64,000 nucleotides of DNA from Rhizobium leguminosarum (GTDB lineage Bacteria > Pseudomonadota > Alphaproteobacteria > Rhizobiales > Rhizobiaceae): the NCBI RefSeq assembly GCF_001652265.1, contig NZ_LWBS01000472.1, positions 62,001 to 126,000 of the forward strand, read 5' to 3'. The notes below the pieces were generated by a model. It was not told the origin of the DNA, made no database searches, and worked only from the letters and a program-made list of their open reading frames with translations. This document shows positions 25,963 through 33,900 of the stretch, in pieces (positions within the stretch are counted from its first letter, which is position 1; the number at the start of each line of letters is the position of its first letter). A program made the position numbers and the translations under genes.

Positions 25963-26832
25963 TCAATCGTCCTTGACGGCCTTGTTTTCGCCGCGCAGCC
26001 AGAAGGCGCGGTGCGAGGCGAAACGGTCTTGCGCCAGATGGTCCTTCAATGCGGGCAGCAATTGGTGCAACTCGTCCTTCAGTGTGAAGGGTGGGTTGAC
26101 GATGACGAGTCCGGAGCCCGTCAGTCCGGTAATGCCGCGGTCGCTGCGAACGGCAAGTTCGGCGCAGAGCATTTTCGGGATATCGAGCGCCTGGAGCCTC
26201 TCGTGGAATTCCTTGATCGGCGCGCCTTTCTTCAGCGGATACCACAGGCAATAGGTGCCGCCGGGAAAGCGCCGATAGGCCTTTTCCAGCCCCTCGGCCA
26301 GCCGCTGATATTCGTCCTCCTCCTCGAAGGGCGGATCGACGAGCACGATGCCGCGCTTCTCCTTCGGCGGCAGATGCGCTCCGAGCGCCAGCCAGCCGTC
26401 GAGCTCGGTGATGCGGGCGTGGTGATCGCCCTCGAACAGCCGGTGCAGCCTGACGTAGTCTTCGGGATGCAGTTCCATTGCCGACAACCGGTCCTGCGGC
26501 CGGAACAGCATGCGCGCAAGTTTCGGCGAGCCGGGATAGAAGCGGATGCCGCCCTCAGGATTGAGTTCGCGGATTGCCGAGAGGTAGGGCTCCAGCAGTT
26601 CAGAGACCTGAGGGCCGAGTTCTGCCTCCATCAGCTTGCCGATGCCATCGAGCCATTCGCCGGTTTTCTGCGCTTCTTCGGAGGAGAGGTCGTAGAGTCC
26701 GATGCCGGCATGCGTGTCGAGCACGCGGAAGCCGCCATCCTTCTTCTGCATGTAGCGGATCAGCCGCGTCAGCACGACATGTTTCAGCACATCGGCAAAG
26801 TTGCCCGCGTGATAGATGTGGCGGTAGTTCAT
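25963..26832 (-). CDS. rlmJ: 23S rRNA (adenine2030-N6)-methyltransferase RlmJ
   Basis: SAM-dependent methyltransferase modifying A2030 of 23S rRNA. The 289-residue protein begins with the family signature NYRHIYHAGNFADVLKH, shows the motif I region LDTHAGIGLYDL near 38-49, and the catalytic DPPF tetrapeptide at 166-169 that is typical of N6-adenine enzymes. Length fits. It is divergent from the molybdopterin oxidoreductase with an 82-base gap that must hold both promoters. Confidence 0.93.
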   Translation of the reverse strand: MNYRHIYHAGNFADVLKHVVLTRLIRYMQKKDGGFRVLDTHAGIGLYDLSSEEAQKTGEWLDGIGKLMEAELGPQVSELLEPYLSAIRELNPEGGIRFYPGSPKLARMLFRPQDRLSAMELHPEDYVRLHRLFEGDHHARITELDGWLALGAHLPPKEKRGIVLVDPPFEEEDEYQRLAEGLEKAYRRFPGGTYCLWYPLKKGAPIKEFHERLQALDIPKMLCAELAVRSDRGITGLTGSGLVIVNPPFTLKDELHQLLPALKDHLAQDRFASHRAFWLRGENKAVKDD

Positions 26833-26914
26833 TTTTGCTGATGTCCGTATGAATTCGCGTCATGGGGAATTTTTGTGGCTTTTGGCCGTGCAAGCCTTGG
26901 AATATACAAATGCC

Positions 26915-29053
26915 ATGAACATTGCGACCCCCATCCACGCCAAATCATCCAAGCCGGAGAATAGGGTAGGCCACACCGCCTGTCCGCATGACTGTCCCTC
27001 CACCTGTGCGCTGGAGGTCGATATATCGGAGGATGGCCGCATCGGCCGTGTGCGCGGCGCCAATGACCATTCTTACACGTCAGGTGTCATCTGCGCCAAG
27101 GTCGCCCGTTATGCCGAGCGGCTCTACCATCCCGACCGCCTGATGCATCCGCTACGCCGCGCCGGCGCCAAGGGGGCAGGGCAGTGGCAGCAGATTTCCT
27201 GGGACGATGCGCTGGATGAGATCGCCGAAGCCTTTGTGAAGTCCGAGGCAAGCGACAGCAGCGAAGCGATCTGGCCCTATTTCTACGCCGGCACCATGGG
27301 CTGGGTGCAGCGCGATTCGATCGATCGCCTCCGTCATGCCAAGCGCTACTCCGGCTTCTTCTCCTCGATCTGCACCAACCCCGCCTGGACCGGCTTCACC
27401 ATGGCGACCGGCACGCTGCGCGGTCCCGATCCGCGCGAGATGGGCCGCACCGATTGCGTCGTCATCTGGGGCACCAACGCGGTGTCGACGCAGGTCAACG
27501 TGATGACCCACGCCATCAAGTCGCGCAAGGAGCGCGGCGCGAAGATCGTCGTCATCGATATTTACGATAATCCGACGATGAAGCAGGCCGACATGGCGCT
27601 GATCGTCAGGCCAGGCACCGACGCCGCACTCGCCTGCGCCGTCATGCACATCGCCTTCCGCGACGGTTACGCCGATCGTGACTATATGGCGAGATATGCC
27701 GATGATCCCGCCGGTCTCGAGGCGCATCTGAAAGCCAAGACGCCGCAATGGGCCGCTGCCATCACCGGCCTTTCGGTCGAGGAGATCGAAGCCTTCGCCA
27801 GCCTCGTCGGCACGACGAAGAAGACCTTTTTCCGCCTGGGCTATGGCTTCACCCGCCAGCGCAACGGCGCGGTCGCCATGCATGCGGCCGCCTCGATCGC
27901 CACCGTTCTCGGCTCCTGGAAATATGAGGGCGGCGGCGCCTTCCATTCGAACAGCGATATCTTCCGCATGAACAATGCGGAGCTGACTGGCCGGTCGATG
28001 AAGGACGCCGATATTCGCATGCTCGACCAGTCGCAGATCGGCCGGGTGCTGACCGGAGATCCGGTGGCGCTGCGCCATCGCGGTCCGGTGACGGCGATGC
28101 TGATCCAGAACACCAATCCCGCCAACATCGCCCCCGAGCAGCGCCTCGTCAGACGCGGCTTTGCCCGCAACGACCTCTTCGTCGCCGTCCACGAGCAGTT
28201 CATGACCGAGACGGCTGAGATCGCCGATATCGTCATCCCGGCGACGATGTTCGTCGAGCATGACGATATCTATCGGGCCGGCGGCCAGAACCATATTCTG
28301 CTGGGGCCGAAGCTGGTCGATCCGCCGCCAACCGTGCGCACCAATCTCTTCGTCATTGAGGAACTGGCAAAACGCCTCGGCGTCGCCGATCGCCCCGGCT
28401 TCGGCTTCACCGCCCGCGAGATGGTCGACCGCATTTTGGAATCGAGCGGCCTGCCGGATTACGACCATTTCCTCGAACACAAATGGTTCGATCGCCAGCC
28501 CGCATTCGAGGAGGCCCATTATCTGAATGGCTTTGCCCATCCGGATGGCAAGTTCCATTTCCGCCCGGACTGGATCAATCAGCCGGCGCCGAACAGGCCC
28601 CCGGCTTCGATCGGCGCGCTCGGTCCGCATGCCGCGCTTCCGGCCTTCCCCGATCAGGTCGATGTCATCGAAATCGCCGATCCCGAGCATCCCTTCCGGC
28701 TCGCCACCTCGCCGGCGCGCAACTTCCTGAATTCGAGCTTCTCCGAGACCAAGACCTCTCGCCAGAAGGAAGGCCGTCCTGAAGTGATGATCAATCCGGC
28801 CGATGCCGAAGCCAATGGCATCGGCCATGGCGATCTTGTGCATATCGGCAACAGCCGCGGCGATCTGAGCCTCCACGCCCGCATCACCACCGAAGTCAAA
28901 TCCGGCGTGCTGATCGCTGAAGGCCTCTGGCCGAACAAGGCGCATGTCGACGGCGAGGGCATCAACGTCTTGACCGGCGCCGACCCCGTCGCGCCCTATG
29001 GTGGGGCGGCGGTGCACGACAACAAGGTCTGGCTTCGCAGAGACGCAGCATGA
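26915..29053 (+). CDS. molybdopterin oxidoreductase of the DMSO reductase family
   Basis: A 712-residue redox enzyme. The N-terminus carries a [4Fe-4S] site with Cys23, Cys27, Cys31 and Cys60 (CPHDCPSTC and GVIC), followed by the three molybdopterin domains and the C-terminal dinucleotide-binding domain. No Tat signal is seen, so it is probably cytoplasmic, like the anaerobic-dehydrogenase/thiosulfate-reductase-like group. The physiological substrate cannot be read from the sequence. The start at 26915 gives MNIATPIHAK; an earlier in-frame ATG at 26849 would begin almost on top of the rlmJ start. Its stop overlaps the Nudix start (ATGA). MoaD and MoaE, needed for its cofactor, lie 6-7 kb away. 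Confidence 0.87.
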   Translation: MNIATPIHAKSSKPENRVGHTACPHDCPSTCALEVDISEDGRIGRVRGANDHSYTSGVICAKVARYAERLYHPDRLMHPLRRAGAKGAGQWQQISWDDALDEIAEAFVKSEASDSSEAIWPYFYAGTMGWVQRDSIDRLRHAKRYSGFFSSICTNPAWTGFTMATGTLRGPDPREMGRTDCVVIWGTNAVSTQVNVMTHAIKSRKERGAKIVVIDIYDNPTMKQADMALIVRPGTDAALACAVMHIAFRDGYADRDYMARYADDPAGLEAHLKAKTPQWAAAITGLSVEEIEAFASLVGTTKKTFFRLGYGFTRQRNGAVAMHAAASIATVLGSWKYEGGGAFHSNSDIFRMNNAELTGRSMKDADIRMLDQSQIGRVLTGDPVALRHRGPVTAMLIQNTNPANIAPEQRLVRRGFARNDLFVAVHEQFMTETAEIADIVIPATMFVEHDDIYRAGGQNHILLGPKLVDPPPTVRTNLFVIEELAKRLGVADRPGFGFTAREMVDRILESSGLPDYDHFLEHKWFDRQPAFEEAHYLNGFAHPDGKFHFRPDWINQPAPNRPPASIGALGPHAALPAFPDQVDVIEIADPEHPFRLATSPARNFLNSSFSETKTSRQKEGRPEVMINPADAEANGIGHGDLVHIGNSRGDLSLHARITTEVKSGVLIAEGLWPNKAHVDGEGINVLTGADPVAPYGGAAVHDNKVWLRRDAA

Positions 29054-29640
29054 TGCAGCCGAAATCACGCGTGAAGATCGTCAGCGAAGACACGCTGTCG
29101 AATGGGTGGACGCGATTGAGCAGCTACCTGCTCGACTATGTCGACCGCAAGGGCGCGACCCAGCGGTTGAAACGGGAGGTCTATCACCGCACACCGGCCG
29201 CTTGCATCCTGCTTTATGATCCCAGGCGCGACCTCGTCGTTCTCGTCCGCCAATTCCGCCTCGCCGTTCATCTCAACGGCGATCCTGCCTGGATCATCGA
29301 GGTGCCTGCCGGCCTTCTCGATGACGACCATCCCGAGGCGGCGATCCGTCGCGAGGCGATGGAGGAGACCGGCTATCGCCTGCGCGATACGCGCTTCTTG
29401 TTCAAATCCTATCCCTCGCCGGGCGCCGTCACCGAAGTCGTCCACTTTTTCGCAGCCCTCATCGACATCGCCGACCGCGTGGCGGAAGGCGGCGGCCTGG
29501 ATGAGGAGCACGAGGATATCGAGGTCCTCGAAATCCCGCTCGACGAGGCGGCGGCGATGATCGAAACCGGCGAGATCTTCGACGTCAAAACGATCGTGCT
29601 TCTGCAATGGGCGCTGTTGAACAGGGGAACGCTTTTCTAA
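29050..29640 (+). CDS. Nudix hydrolase, ADP-sugar/GDP-mannose pyrophosphatase type
   Basis: A 196-residue Nudix enzyme of the NudF/NudK group. The Nudix core REAMEETG at 101-108 is intact, preceded by PAGLLDDD; the first box segment is one residue shorter than consensus, with an Asp where Glu is usual. An N-terminal beta-domain (VKIVSEDTLSNGWTRLSSYLLDY) typical of dimeric sugar-nucleotide pyrophosphatases is present. It probably hydrolyses GDP-mannose or ADP-ribose to sugar phosphate. Translational coupling to the molybdopterin oxidoreductase suggests a shared condition of expression but I know no biochemical link. Confidence 0.85.
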   Translation: MMQPKSRVKIVSEDTLSNGWTRLSSYLLDYVDRKGATQRLKREVYHRTPAACILLYDPRRDLVVLVRQFRLAVHLNGDPAWIIEVPAGLLDDDHPEAAIRREAMEETGYRLRDTRFLFKSYPSPGAVTEVVHFFAALIDIADRVAEGGGLDEEHEDIEVLEIPLDEAAAMIETGEIFDVKTIVLLQWALLNRGTLF

Positions 29641-30041
29641 CCCAGCCCGAAGGTGAGACTTTCCGCTGACGCGGCACGTTCCAGTCTGGCGTCCAGCGTC
29701 GCAAGCGATACGTTCTCTGCGACCGCAAGCGCCAGATAAGCGGCGTCATAGACCGATAGCTGATATTTTCCGGCAAGTCGCAAGATCGGAAGATGGTCTT
29801 CGCTTGAGACAGTGCGCAGCGGCAGGCTGGTGAGTCGCATGAGACAAGCGAGCACATCCTCGTTGGAGATGCGTTTCCGTCGTTCCGCGGTCAACAGGAT
29901 GTTGCGCATCTCATGCCAGAAAAGATCGGGCACCAGCGCATCTTCGGTTTCGAGAAACGACAAGGCTTGTTCGGCAGTCCGGCTTTCCTCATCGGCAAGC
30001 AACCAAGCCGCCGCAACCGAAGCATCGACCACGAACGGCAT
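29637..30041 (-). CDS. vapC: PIN-domain toxin (VapC family)
   Basis: A 134-residue PIN-domain ribonuclease. The acidic metal site is complete: Asp6 (VVDAS), Glu44 (WHEMRN), Asp99 (VYDAAYLALA) and Asp117 (TLDARL). It should cleave RNA, in studied members often tRNA or rRNA. The start shares one base with the antitoxin stop (TGATG), the typical antitoxin-first order. It overlaps the Nudix gene tail by four bases on the opposite strand. Confidence 0.9.
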   Translation of the reverse strand: MPFVVDASVAAAWLLADEESRTAEQALSFLETEDALVPDLFWHEMRNILLTAERRKRISNEDVLACLMRLTSLPLRTVSSEDHLPILRLAGKYQLSVYDAAYLALAVAENVSLATLDARLERAASAESLTFGLG

Positions 30042-30280
30042 CAGCGCTGGCCTTCGCGCCGCCAGGCTTGAATTTCGGCCGCGGCTGCTCCGGCGCGTTC
30101 TGCCCGTTCGCTGCGGAGTGCACGGATGGCGTCGAGCCCCTGGCGACGGTCATCGATCTTGATCATGCGGGCGACCGCGTTGTTGCCGCGTGATATCACC
30201 ACATCTTCGCCTGCTTCCACCTTTGTCAGAAGCTCCGAGAGATGCGTTTTTGCCTCTGCCACTTTCACTTTGATCGTCAT
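30041..30280 (-). CDS. Phd/YefM-type antitoxin
   Basis: A 79-residue antitoxin with the Phd/YefM N-terminal DNA-binding fold (KVKVAEAKTHLSELLTKVEAGEDVVISRGNNAVARM) and a basic, alanine-rich C-terminal tail that would neutralise the toxin. The ATG at 30280 is the natural start; an upstream in-frame ATG extends into the putative operator and was rejected. It is the first gene of the pair, coupled to the PIN toxin. It should repress its own promoter in the region 30290-30340. Confidence 0.88.
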   Translation of the reverse strand: MTIKVKVAEAKTHLSELLTKVEAGEDVVISRGNNAVARMIKIDDRRQGLDAIRALRSERAERAGAAAAEIQAWRREGQR

Positions 30281-30317
30281 AGCCACCGTCCACGTTGTCT
30301 CTAATATAATGTCATGC

Positions 30318-30337
30318 TTGGTCAACTGATTGGTCAA
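30318..30337. promoter_or_regulatory. direct repeat upstream of the toxin-antitoxin pair, possible operator
   Basis: TTGGTCAA occurs at 30318-30325 and again at 30330-30337, a 12-base period, about 40-55 bases upstream of the antitoxin start. Antitoxins of this class autoregulate, so this is a candidate binding site; the period is close to one helical turn. The sequence also lies upstream of the phnM promoter region. Confidence 0.4.
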
Positions 30338-30379
30338 GTATGGCAAAGCAAGAACGGAAAGGGTAAGAAGTTTGGAACT

Positions 30380-30397
30380 TCTTCATACGACTGTCAC
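30380..30397 (+). promoter_or_regulatory. Pho-box-like sequence upstream of phnM
   Basis: TCTTCAT, four bases, then CTGTCAC, matching the PhoB half-site pair CTGTCAT-N4-CTGTCAT at 4/7 and 6/7 positions. It lies 58 bases upstream of the phnM start. Phosphonate genes in rhizobia are known PhoB targets, which supports the reading. A weak TTCTAT follows at 30405-30410. Confidence 0.5.
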
Positions 30398-30454
30398 GAA
30401 GCGGTTCTATCCGCTGCGGTTTGTCAATCATCGGATGCGGTCAGGAGAAAGCCC

Positions 30455-31624
30455 ATGTGGCTCAGCAATTTCACCCTCGTTCTCCCAAACGAGGTGGTGA
30501 GGGAAGGTTCCGTGCGTGTTGACGATGGGGTCATCGCCGAGATCAGGCCGGAGCCGGTCGCCGGTGCTGCCATCGATGGCGGTGGGCGGCTGCTGATGCC
30601 CGGATTCGTCGATCTGCACGGCGACATGATCGAGCGCGAAATCGCCCCGCGGCCGAACGCAACGATGCCGATCGATTTCGGCATCCACGAACTTGACAAG
30701 AAGCTTGCCGCTGCCGGTGTCACGACGGCGTTCGCCGCCGTCTCCTTTGCGACCGAAAGCGTCTACGGCCACGTCCGCTCGCTGGAGACGACATCAGCGG
30801 TGATCGAGGGCATTAACCGCCTGCGTGACGATCTGCTGATCGACCACCGCGTCCACGCCCGCTACGAAATCACCAATGTCGGGGCAGCTCCCGCGCTCGA
30901 GTGCCTGCTGAATGCCGATCAGATCGACATGGTCTCGTTGACCGACCACACGCCGGGCCAGGGCCAGTACAACAATCTGCAAAGCTATATCCTCAGCATT
31001 TCCGAGCGCCGCGCCGTCTCCGAGGAAATGGCGGCGGAGATCGTTGCCAAGCGCATCGCCATGCGCAGCAATCCTGACATCGAAGCCAAGCTGAAGGAGA
31101 TCGTAGCGCTGTCGCTGAAGCACAAGCTGTCGCTTGCCTCGCATGACGACGACAGCGTCGAAAAAGTCGCCGAGATGCACGATCTCGGCGTCACCATCAG
31201 CGAGTTTCCGGTCACCGCACCTGCGGCCGAAGAGGCGCGCCGTCGCGGTCTCTGGACGTTGATGGGCGCGCCGAACGCGCTGCGTGGCCAGTCGATGTCG
31301 GGCAATCTCAGCGCGCTCGGTGCTGCGAGGGCCGGTCTGCTGAGCGTCATTGCCGCCGATTATCATCCGGCTGCCTTCGTACCCGGCATCTTCAAGCTTG
31401 CCGACGTGATGGAAGGTGGCCTGCCGGCAGCCGTTGCCATGGCGACCGGCAATGCGGCCCGTTCGGCCGGCCTGTCGGATCGCGGCGAGATCGCCATCGG
31501 CCAGCGCGCCGATCTTGTCGTGGTCGAGTCGGGTAATATCAATCGCATCCGCGCCACCTTCCGCGCCGGCCGCTTCGTCTACAGCGACGGCACGCTGCAT
31601 CCGCTACGGGCTCTGGCGGCTTAA
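30455..31624 (+). CDS. phnM: alpha-D-ribose 1-methylphosphonate 5-triphosphate diphosphatase PhnM
   Basis: Amidohydrolase-fold enzyme of the C-P lyase pathway that removes pyrophosphate from ribose methylphosphonate triphosphate. The 389-residue protein has the PhnM metal motif GFVDLHGDMIE near 58-68, the family-typical REIAPRPNATMPIDFGIHELDKKL stretch that follows it, and later histidine motifs SLTDHTPGQGQY and SHDDDS. The start at 30455 has AGGAGA upstream; a longer frame reaching into the antitoxin promoter was rejected. No other phn gene is nearby, so it acts with a cluster elsewhere, or is a second copy. A Pho-box-like sequence precedes it. Confidence 0.92.
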   Translation: MWLSNFTLVLPNEVVREGSVRVDDGVIAEIRPEPVAGAAIDGGGRLLMPGFVDLHGDMIEREIAPRPNATMPIDFGIHELDKKLAAAGVTTAFAAVSFATESVYGHVRSLETTSAVIEGINRLRDDLLIDHRVHARYEITNVGAAPALECLLNADQIDMVSLTDHTPGQGQYNNLQSYILSISERRAVSEEMAAEIVAKRIAMRSNPDIEAKLKEIVALSLKHKLSLASHDDDSVEKVAEMHDLGVTISEFPVTAPAAEEARRRGLWTLMGAPNALRGQSMSGNLSALGAARAGLLSVIAADYHPAAFVPGIFKLADVMEGGLPAAVAMATGNAARSAGLSDRGEIAIGQRADLVVVESGNINRIRATFRAGRFVYSDGTLHPLRALAA

Positions 31625-31672
31625 TGCATGTCGCCCGAAATACAGTTTTGGGACGACGACATGCATAAAACA
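31625..31672 (+). repeat. short palindromic repeat, family A copy 1
   Basis: TGCATGTCG at 31625-31633 pairs with CGACATGCA at 31657-31665, with an AAAACA tail. It begins on the base after the phnM stop. The same plan recurs at 52952-52996 and 56664-56706. Confidence 0.75.
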
Positions 31673-31689
31673 ATGAGAGATGGCTGCCT

Positions 31690-31820
31690 CTCACCCTAGC
31701 CCTCTCCCCGTAATCGGGGCGAGGGGACGTGCCCTACGAGAGGCGGGCGAGGAACGGAGAGGGTGCGGCATATCCCCTTCTCCCCGCATGCGGGAGAAGG
31801 TGCCGGCAGGCGGATGAGCG
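31690..31820. repeat. hairpin-rich intergenic repeat (CCCTCTCCCCG type)
   Basis: Two stem-loops: CCCTCTCCCCG-TAAT-CGGGGCGAGGG near 31700-31726 and CCTTCTCCCCGCATGCGGGAGAAGG at 31776-31800. There is no ORF. This type of C-rich hairpin unit resembles dispersed rhizobial intergenic repeats, but only one copy is in this window. Confidence 0.6.
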
Positions 31821-31890
31821 GCGGCCATTCGAACCGGGCGGCATTTGGACAAGTCCGAGCATCACGAATGAAGAGTTTGCCAGAAGTCTG

Positions 31891-31920
31891 AAGCGCGTCG
31901 CGTGGCGATGCGCTTTAGGC
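31891..31920 (-). repeat. family A fragment overlapping the purN stop
   Basis: AAGCGCGTCGCG ... ATGCGCTTTAGG, an imperfect palindrome matching the second half of the family A copy at 52898-52936. The TTA in it is the complement of the purN TAA stop, so the element contributes the end of the gene. Confidence 0.6.
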
Positions 31921-32586
31921 GCGCTCGCCGATCAGCGAGATCAGTTGAGCCTTGGGTGCGACGGTCGAAACCTCAGCGCCGACGGCCTTGCCGCCTTCCA
32001 TCGTCACTCGACCTTCGGCAAACAGCCGCAAGGCTTGTGGGTAGATCTGGTGTTCGACGGTGAGCACACGTGCGGCAAGGCTTTCGGCCGTGTCGCCGGA
32101 AAGAACCGGTACGGCCGCCTGGCCGATCACCGGCCCCTCGTCCATGCCCTCGGTGACGAAATGCACTGTGCAGCCGGCAATCCGCATGCCGGCGTCGATT
32201 GCCCGCTGATGTGTATGCAGGCCCGGAAACAGCGGCAGCAGGGAAGGGTGGATGTTGAGCATCCGGCCTTCGTAACGCTGGATGAAGGTCGGCGTCAGCA
32301 GCCGCATATAGCCTGCCAGGCAGAGAATGTCGGGCGAAAGCTCATCGAGCGCCGAAAAGATCGCCGCTTCATGCGCGTCCTTGCTGGCATAGTCCTTGCG
32401 GGGAAAGGCGAAGGTGGCAATACCTTCGGCGGCTGCCTTGGCAACCCCGCCGGCATCCGCCTTGTCGGAGATGACGCCGACGATCTCGGCCGGGTAGTCG
32501 GCTGCCTTTGCCGCCGTAACCAGCGCCATCATGTTGGAGCCGCTGCCTGATATGAAGACGACGGCGCGTTTGCGCGACGAGCTCAT
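31915..32586 (-). CDS. purN: phosphoribosylglycinamide formyltransferase PurN
   Basis: Transfers a formyl group from 10-formyltetrahydrofolate to GAR in purine synthesis. The 223-residue protein has [14 protein letters not shown] at the N-terminus, the folate-site segment LAGYMRLL, the catalytic [12 protein letters not shown] with its asparagine and histidine, and [13 protein letters not shown] with the catalytic aspartate region. The start overlaps the purM stop (ATGA, 32583-32586). The last residues come from a family A repeat fragment. Length is slightly above the E. coli enzyme. Confidence 0.96.
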   Translation of the reverse strand: MSSSRKRAVVFISGSGSNMMALVTAAKAADYPAEIVGVISDKADAGGVAKAAAEGIATFAFPRKDYASKDAHEAAIFSALDELSPDILCLAGYMRLLTPTFIQRYEGRMLNIHPSLLPLFPGLHTHQRAIDAGMRIAGCTVHFVTEGMDEGPVIGQAAVPVLSGDTAESLAARVLTVEHQIYPQALRLFAEGRVTMEGGKAVGAEVSTVAPKAQLISLIGERA

Positions 32587-33656
32587 ATGGCAAGTGTGCC
32601 CTTGTAGACCGTGCCGGCAGCGCCCTCGTCGCGGGCAATCATGCGGCCGAGCGTGATAACCGTCTCGCCCTCGGCTTCGAGTGCCGCGGAAACCGCTGCA
32701 ACATTCTCACCGCCGACGACAGCGATCATGCCGACGCCGCAGTTGAAAGTGCGCAGCATTTCCTTGGATTCGACGCCGCCCGTCTTGGCGAGCCATGAAA
32801 ACACCGGCGGGACCTTGACTGCGGCAAGATCGATCTCGGCTGCCAGATGCTTCGGCAGCACGCGCGGAATATTTTCCGGAAAGCCGCCGCCGGTGATGTG
32901 CGCCAGCGCCTTGATGGCACCGGTCTCGCGGATCGCCTTCAGAAGCGGCTTCACATAGATGCGGGTCGGCTCGAGCAGCGCTTCGCCGAGCTTCTTGCCT
33001 TCGGCGAACGGCGCCGGTGCATCCCAATCGAGACCGGACAATTCGACGATCTTGCGCACCAGCGAGAAACCGTTGGAATGGACGCCGGAGGAGGCAAGGC
33101 CGAGGATTACGTCACCCGCGGCAATATCGCCTGATGGCAGGAGCTTGCCGCGTTCGGCAGCACCGACGGCAAAGCCCGCGAGATCGTAATCGCCGGAGGA
33201 ATACATGCCGGGCATTTCGGCCGTTTCGCCGCCGATCAGCGCGCAGCCCGCCTCGCGGCAGCCGGCGGCAATGCCGCCGACGATGGCCGCGCCCTGATCC
33301 GGGTCGAGCTTGCCGGTCGCGAAATAATCGAGGAAGAACAGCGGCTCGGCGCCCTGCACCACGAGATCGTTGACGCACATGGCGACGAGGTCGATGCCGA
33401 CGGTGTCGTGATAGTCGGCATCGATCGCGATCTTCAGCTTGGTGCCGACGCCGTCATTGGCGGCGACGAGAACCGGATCGGTAAAGCCTGCGGCCTTGAG
33501 GTCGAAGAGCCCGCCGAAGCCGCCGATCTCGCCGTCGGCGCCGGGACGGCGCGTCGAGCGCACCGCCGGCTTGATTTTCTCGACGAGCAGGTTTCCGGCA
33601 TCGATATCGACGCCCGCATCGCTATATGTCAGGCCGTTTTTCCCAGACTGGCTCAT
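32583..33656 (-). CDS. purM: phosphoribosylformylglycinamidine cyclo-ligase PurM
   Basis: ATP-dependent AIR synthetase, the fifth step of purine synthesis. The 357-residue protein has [14 protein letters not shown] at the N-terminus, the GVGTKLKIA nucleotide region, [15 protein letters not shown], and [11 protein letters not shown]. It heads a two-gene purM-purN operon. The upstream region to the divergent permease gene contains a long imperfect hairpin at 33725-33760; I see no purine riboswitch. Confidence 0.97.
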   Translation of the reverse strand: MSQSGKNGLTYSDAGVDIDAGNLLVEKIKPAVRSTRRPGADGEIGGFGGLFDLKAAGFTDPVLVAANDGVGTKLKIAIDADYHDTVGIDLVAMCVNDLVVQGAEPLFFLDYFATGKLDPDQGAAIVGGIAAGCREAGCALIGGETAEMPGMYSSGDYDLAGFAVGAAERGKLLPSGDIAAGDVILGLASSGVHSNGFSLVRKIVELSGLDWDAPAPFAEGKKLGEALLEPTRIYVKPLLKAIRETGAIKALAHITGGGFPENIPRVLPKHLAAEIDLAAVKVPPVFSWLAKTGGVESKEMLRTFNCGVGMIAVVGGENVAAVSAALEAEGETVITLGRMIARDEGAAGTVYKGTLAI

Positions 33657-33724
33657 GCTGGTCTCCGATGGCTATTTCAGGCGGCAAACGTGCCGCGTCA
33701 TCTGCCGGTCGCAATTGCATGACA

Positions 33725-33760
33725 GGGGCTTTTATGCAAGCGTTGCATGGCAAAAGCCCC
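33725..33760. promoter_or_regulatory. imperfect hairpin between purM and the AI-2E family gene
   Basis: GGGGCTTTT then ATGCAA, a 3-base loop, TTGCAT, a 3-base bulge, and AAAAGCCCC: 15 base pairs in all. It lies about 70 bases upstream of purM and could be an operator or leader structure; its role is unknown. Confidence 0.5.
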
Positions 33761-33809
33761 CAATTTCCCGCGCCTTCCTCCAGCCTTTCGGGGATTTGGC
33801 GCGACAGGG

Positions 33810-33839
33810 TTGACCATCTTTGCGCCTGCATCCTATGTG
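33810..33839 (+). promoter_or_regulatory. sigma-70-like promoter for the AI-2E family gene
   Basis: TTGACC at 33810-33815 and TATGTG at 33834-33839 with an 18-base spacer. The expected transcription start (about 33846) is downstream of the first in-frame ATG at 33844, which supports choosing the ATG at 33901 as the true gene start. Confidence 0.5.
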
Positions 33840-33900
33840 CTGAATGGCCGCTTCGGTTCCGATGCGGCGTTTGGCGGCGGCGACGATCAGCGGGGAAGCG

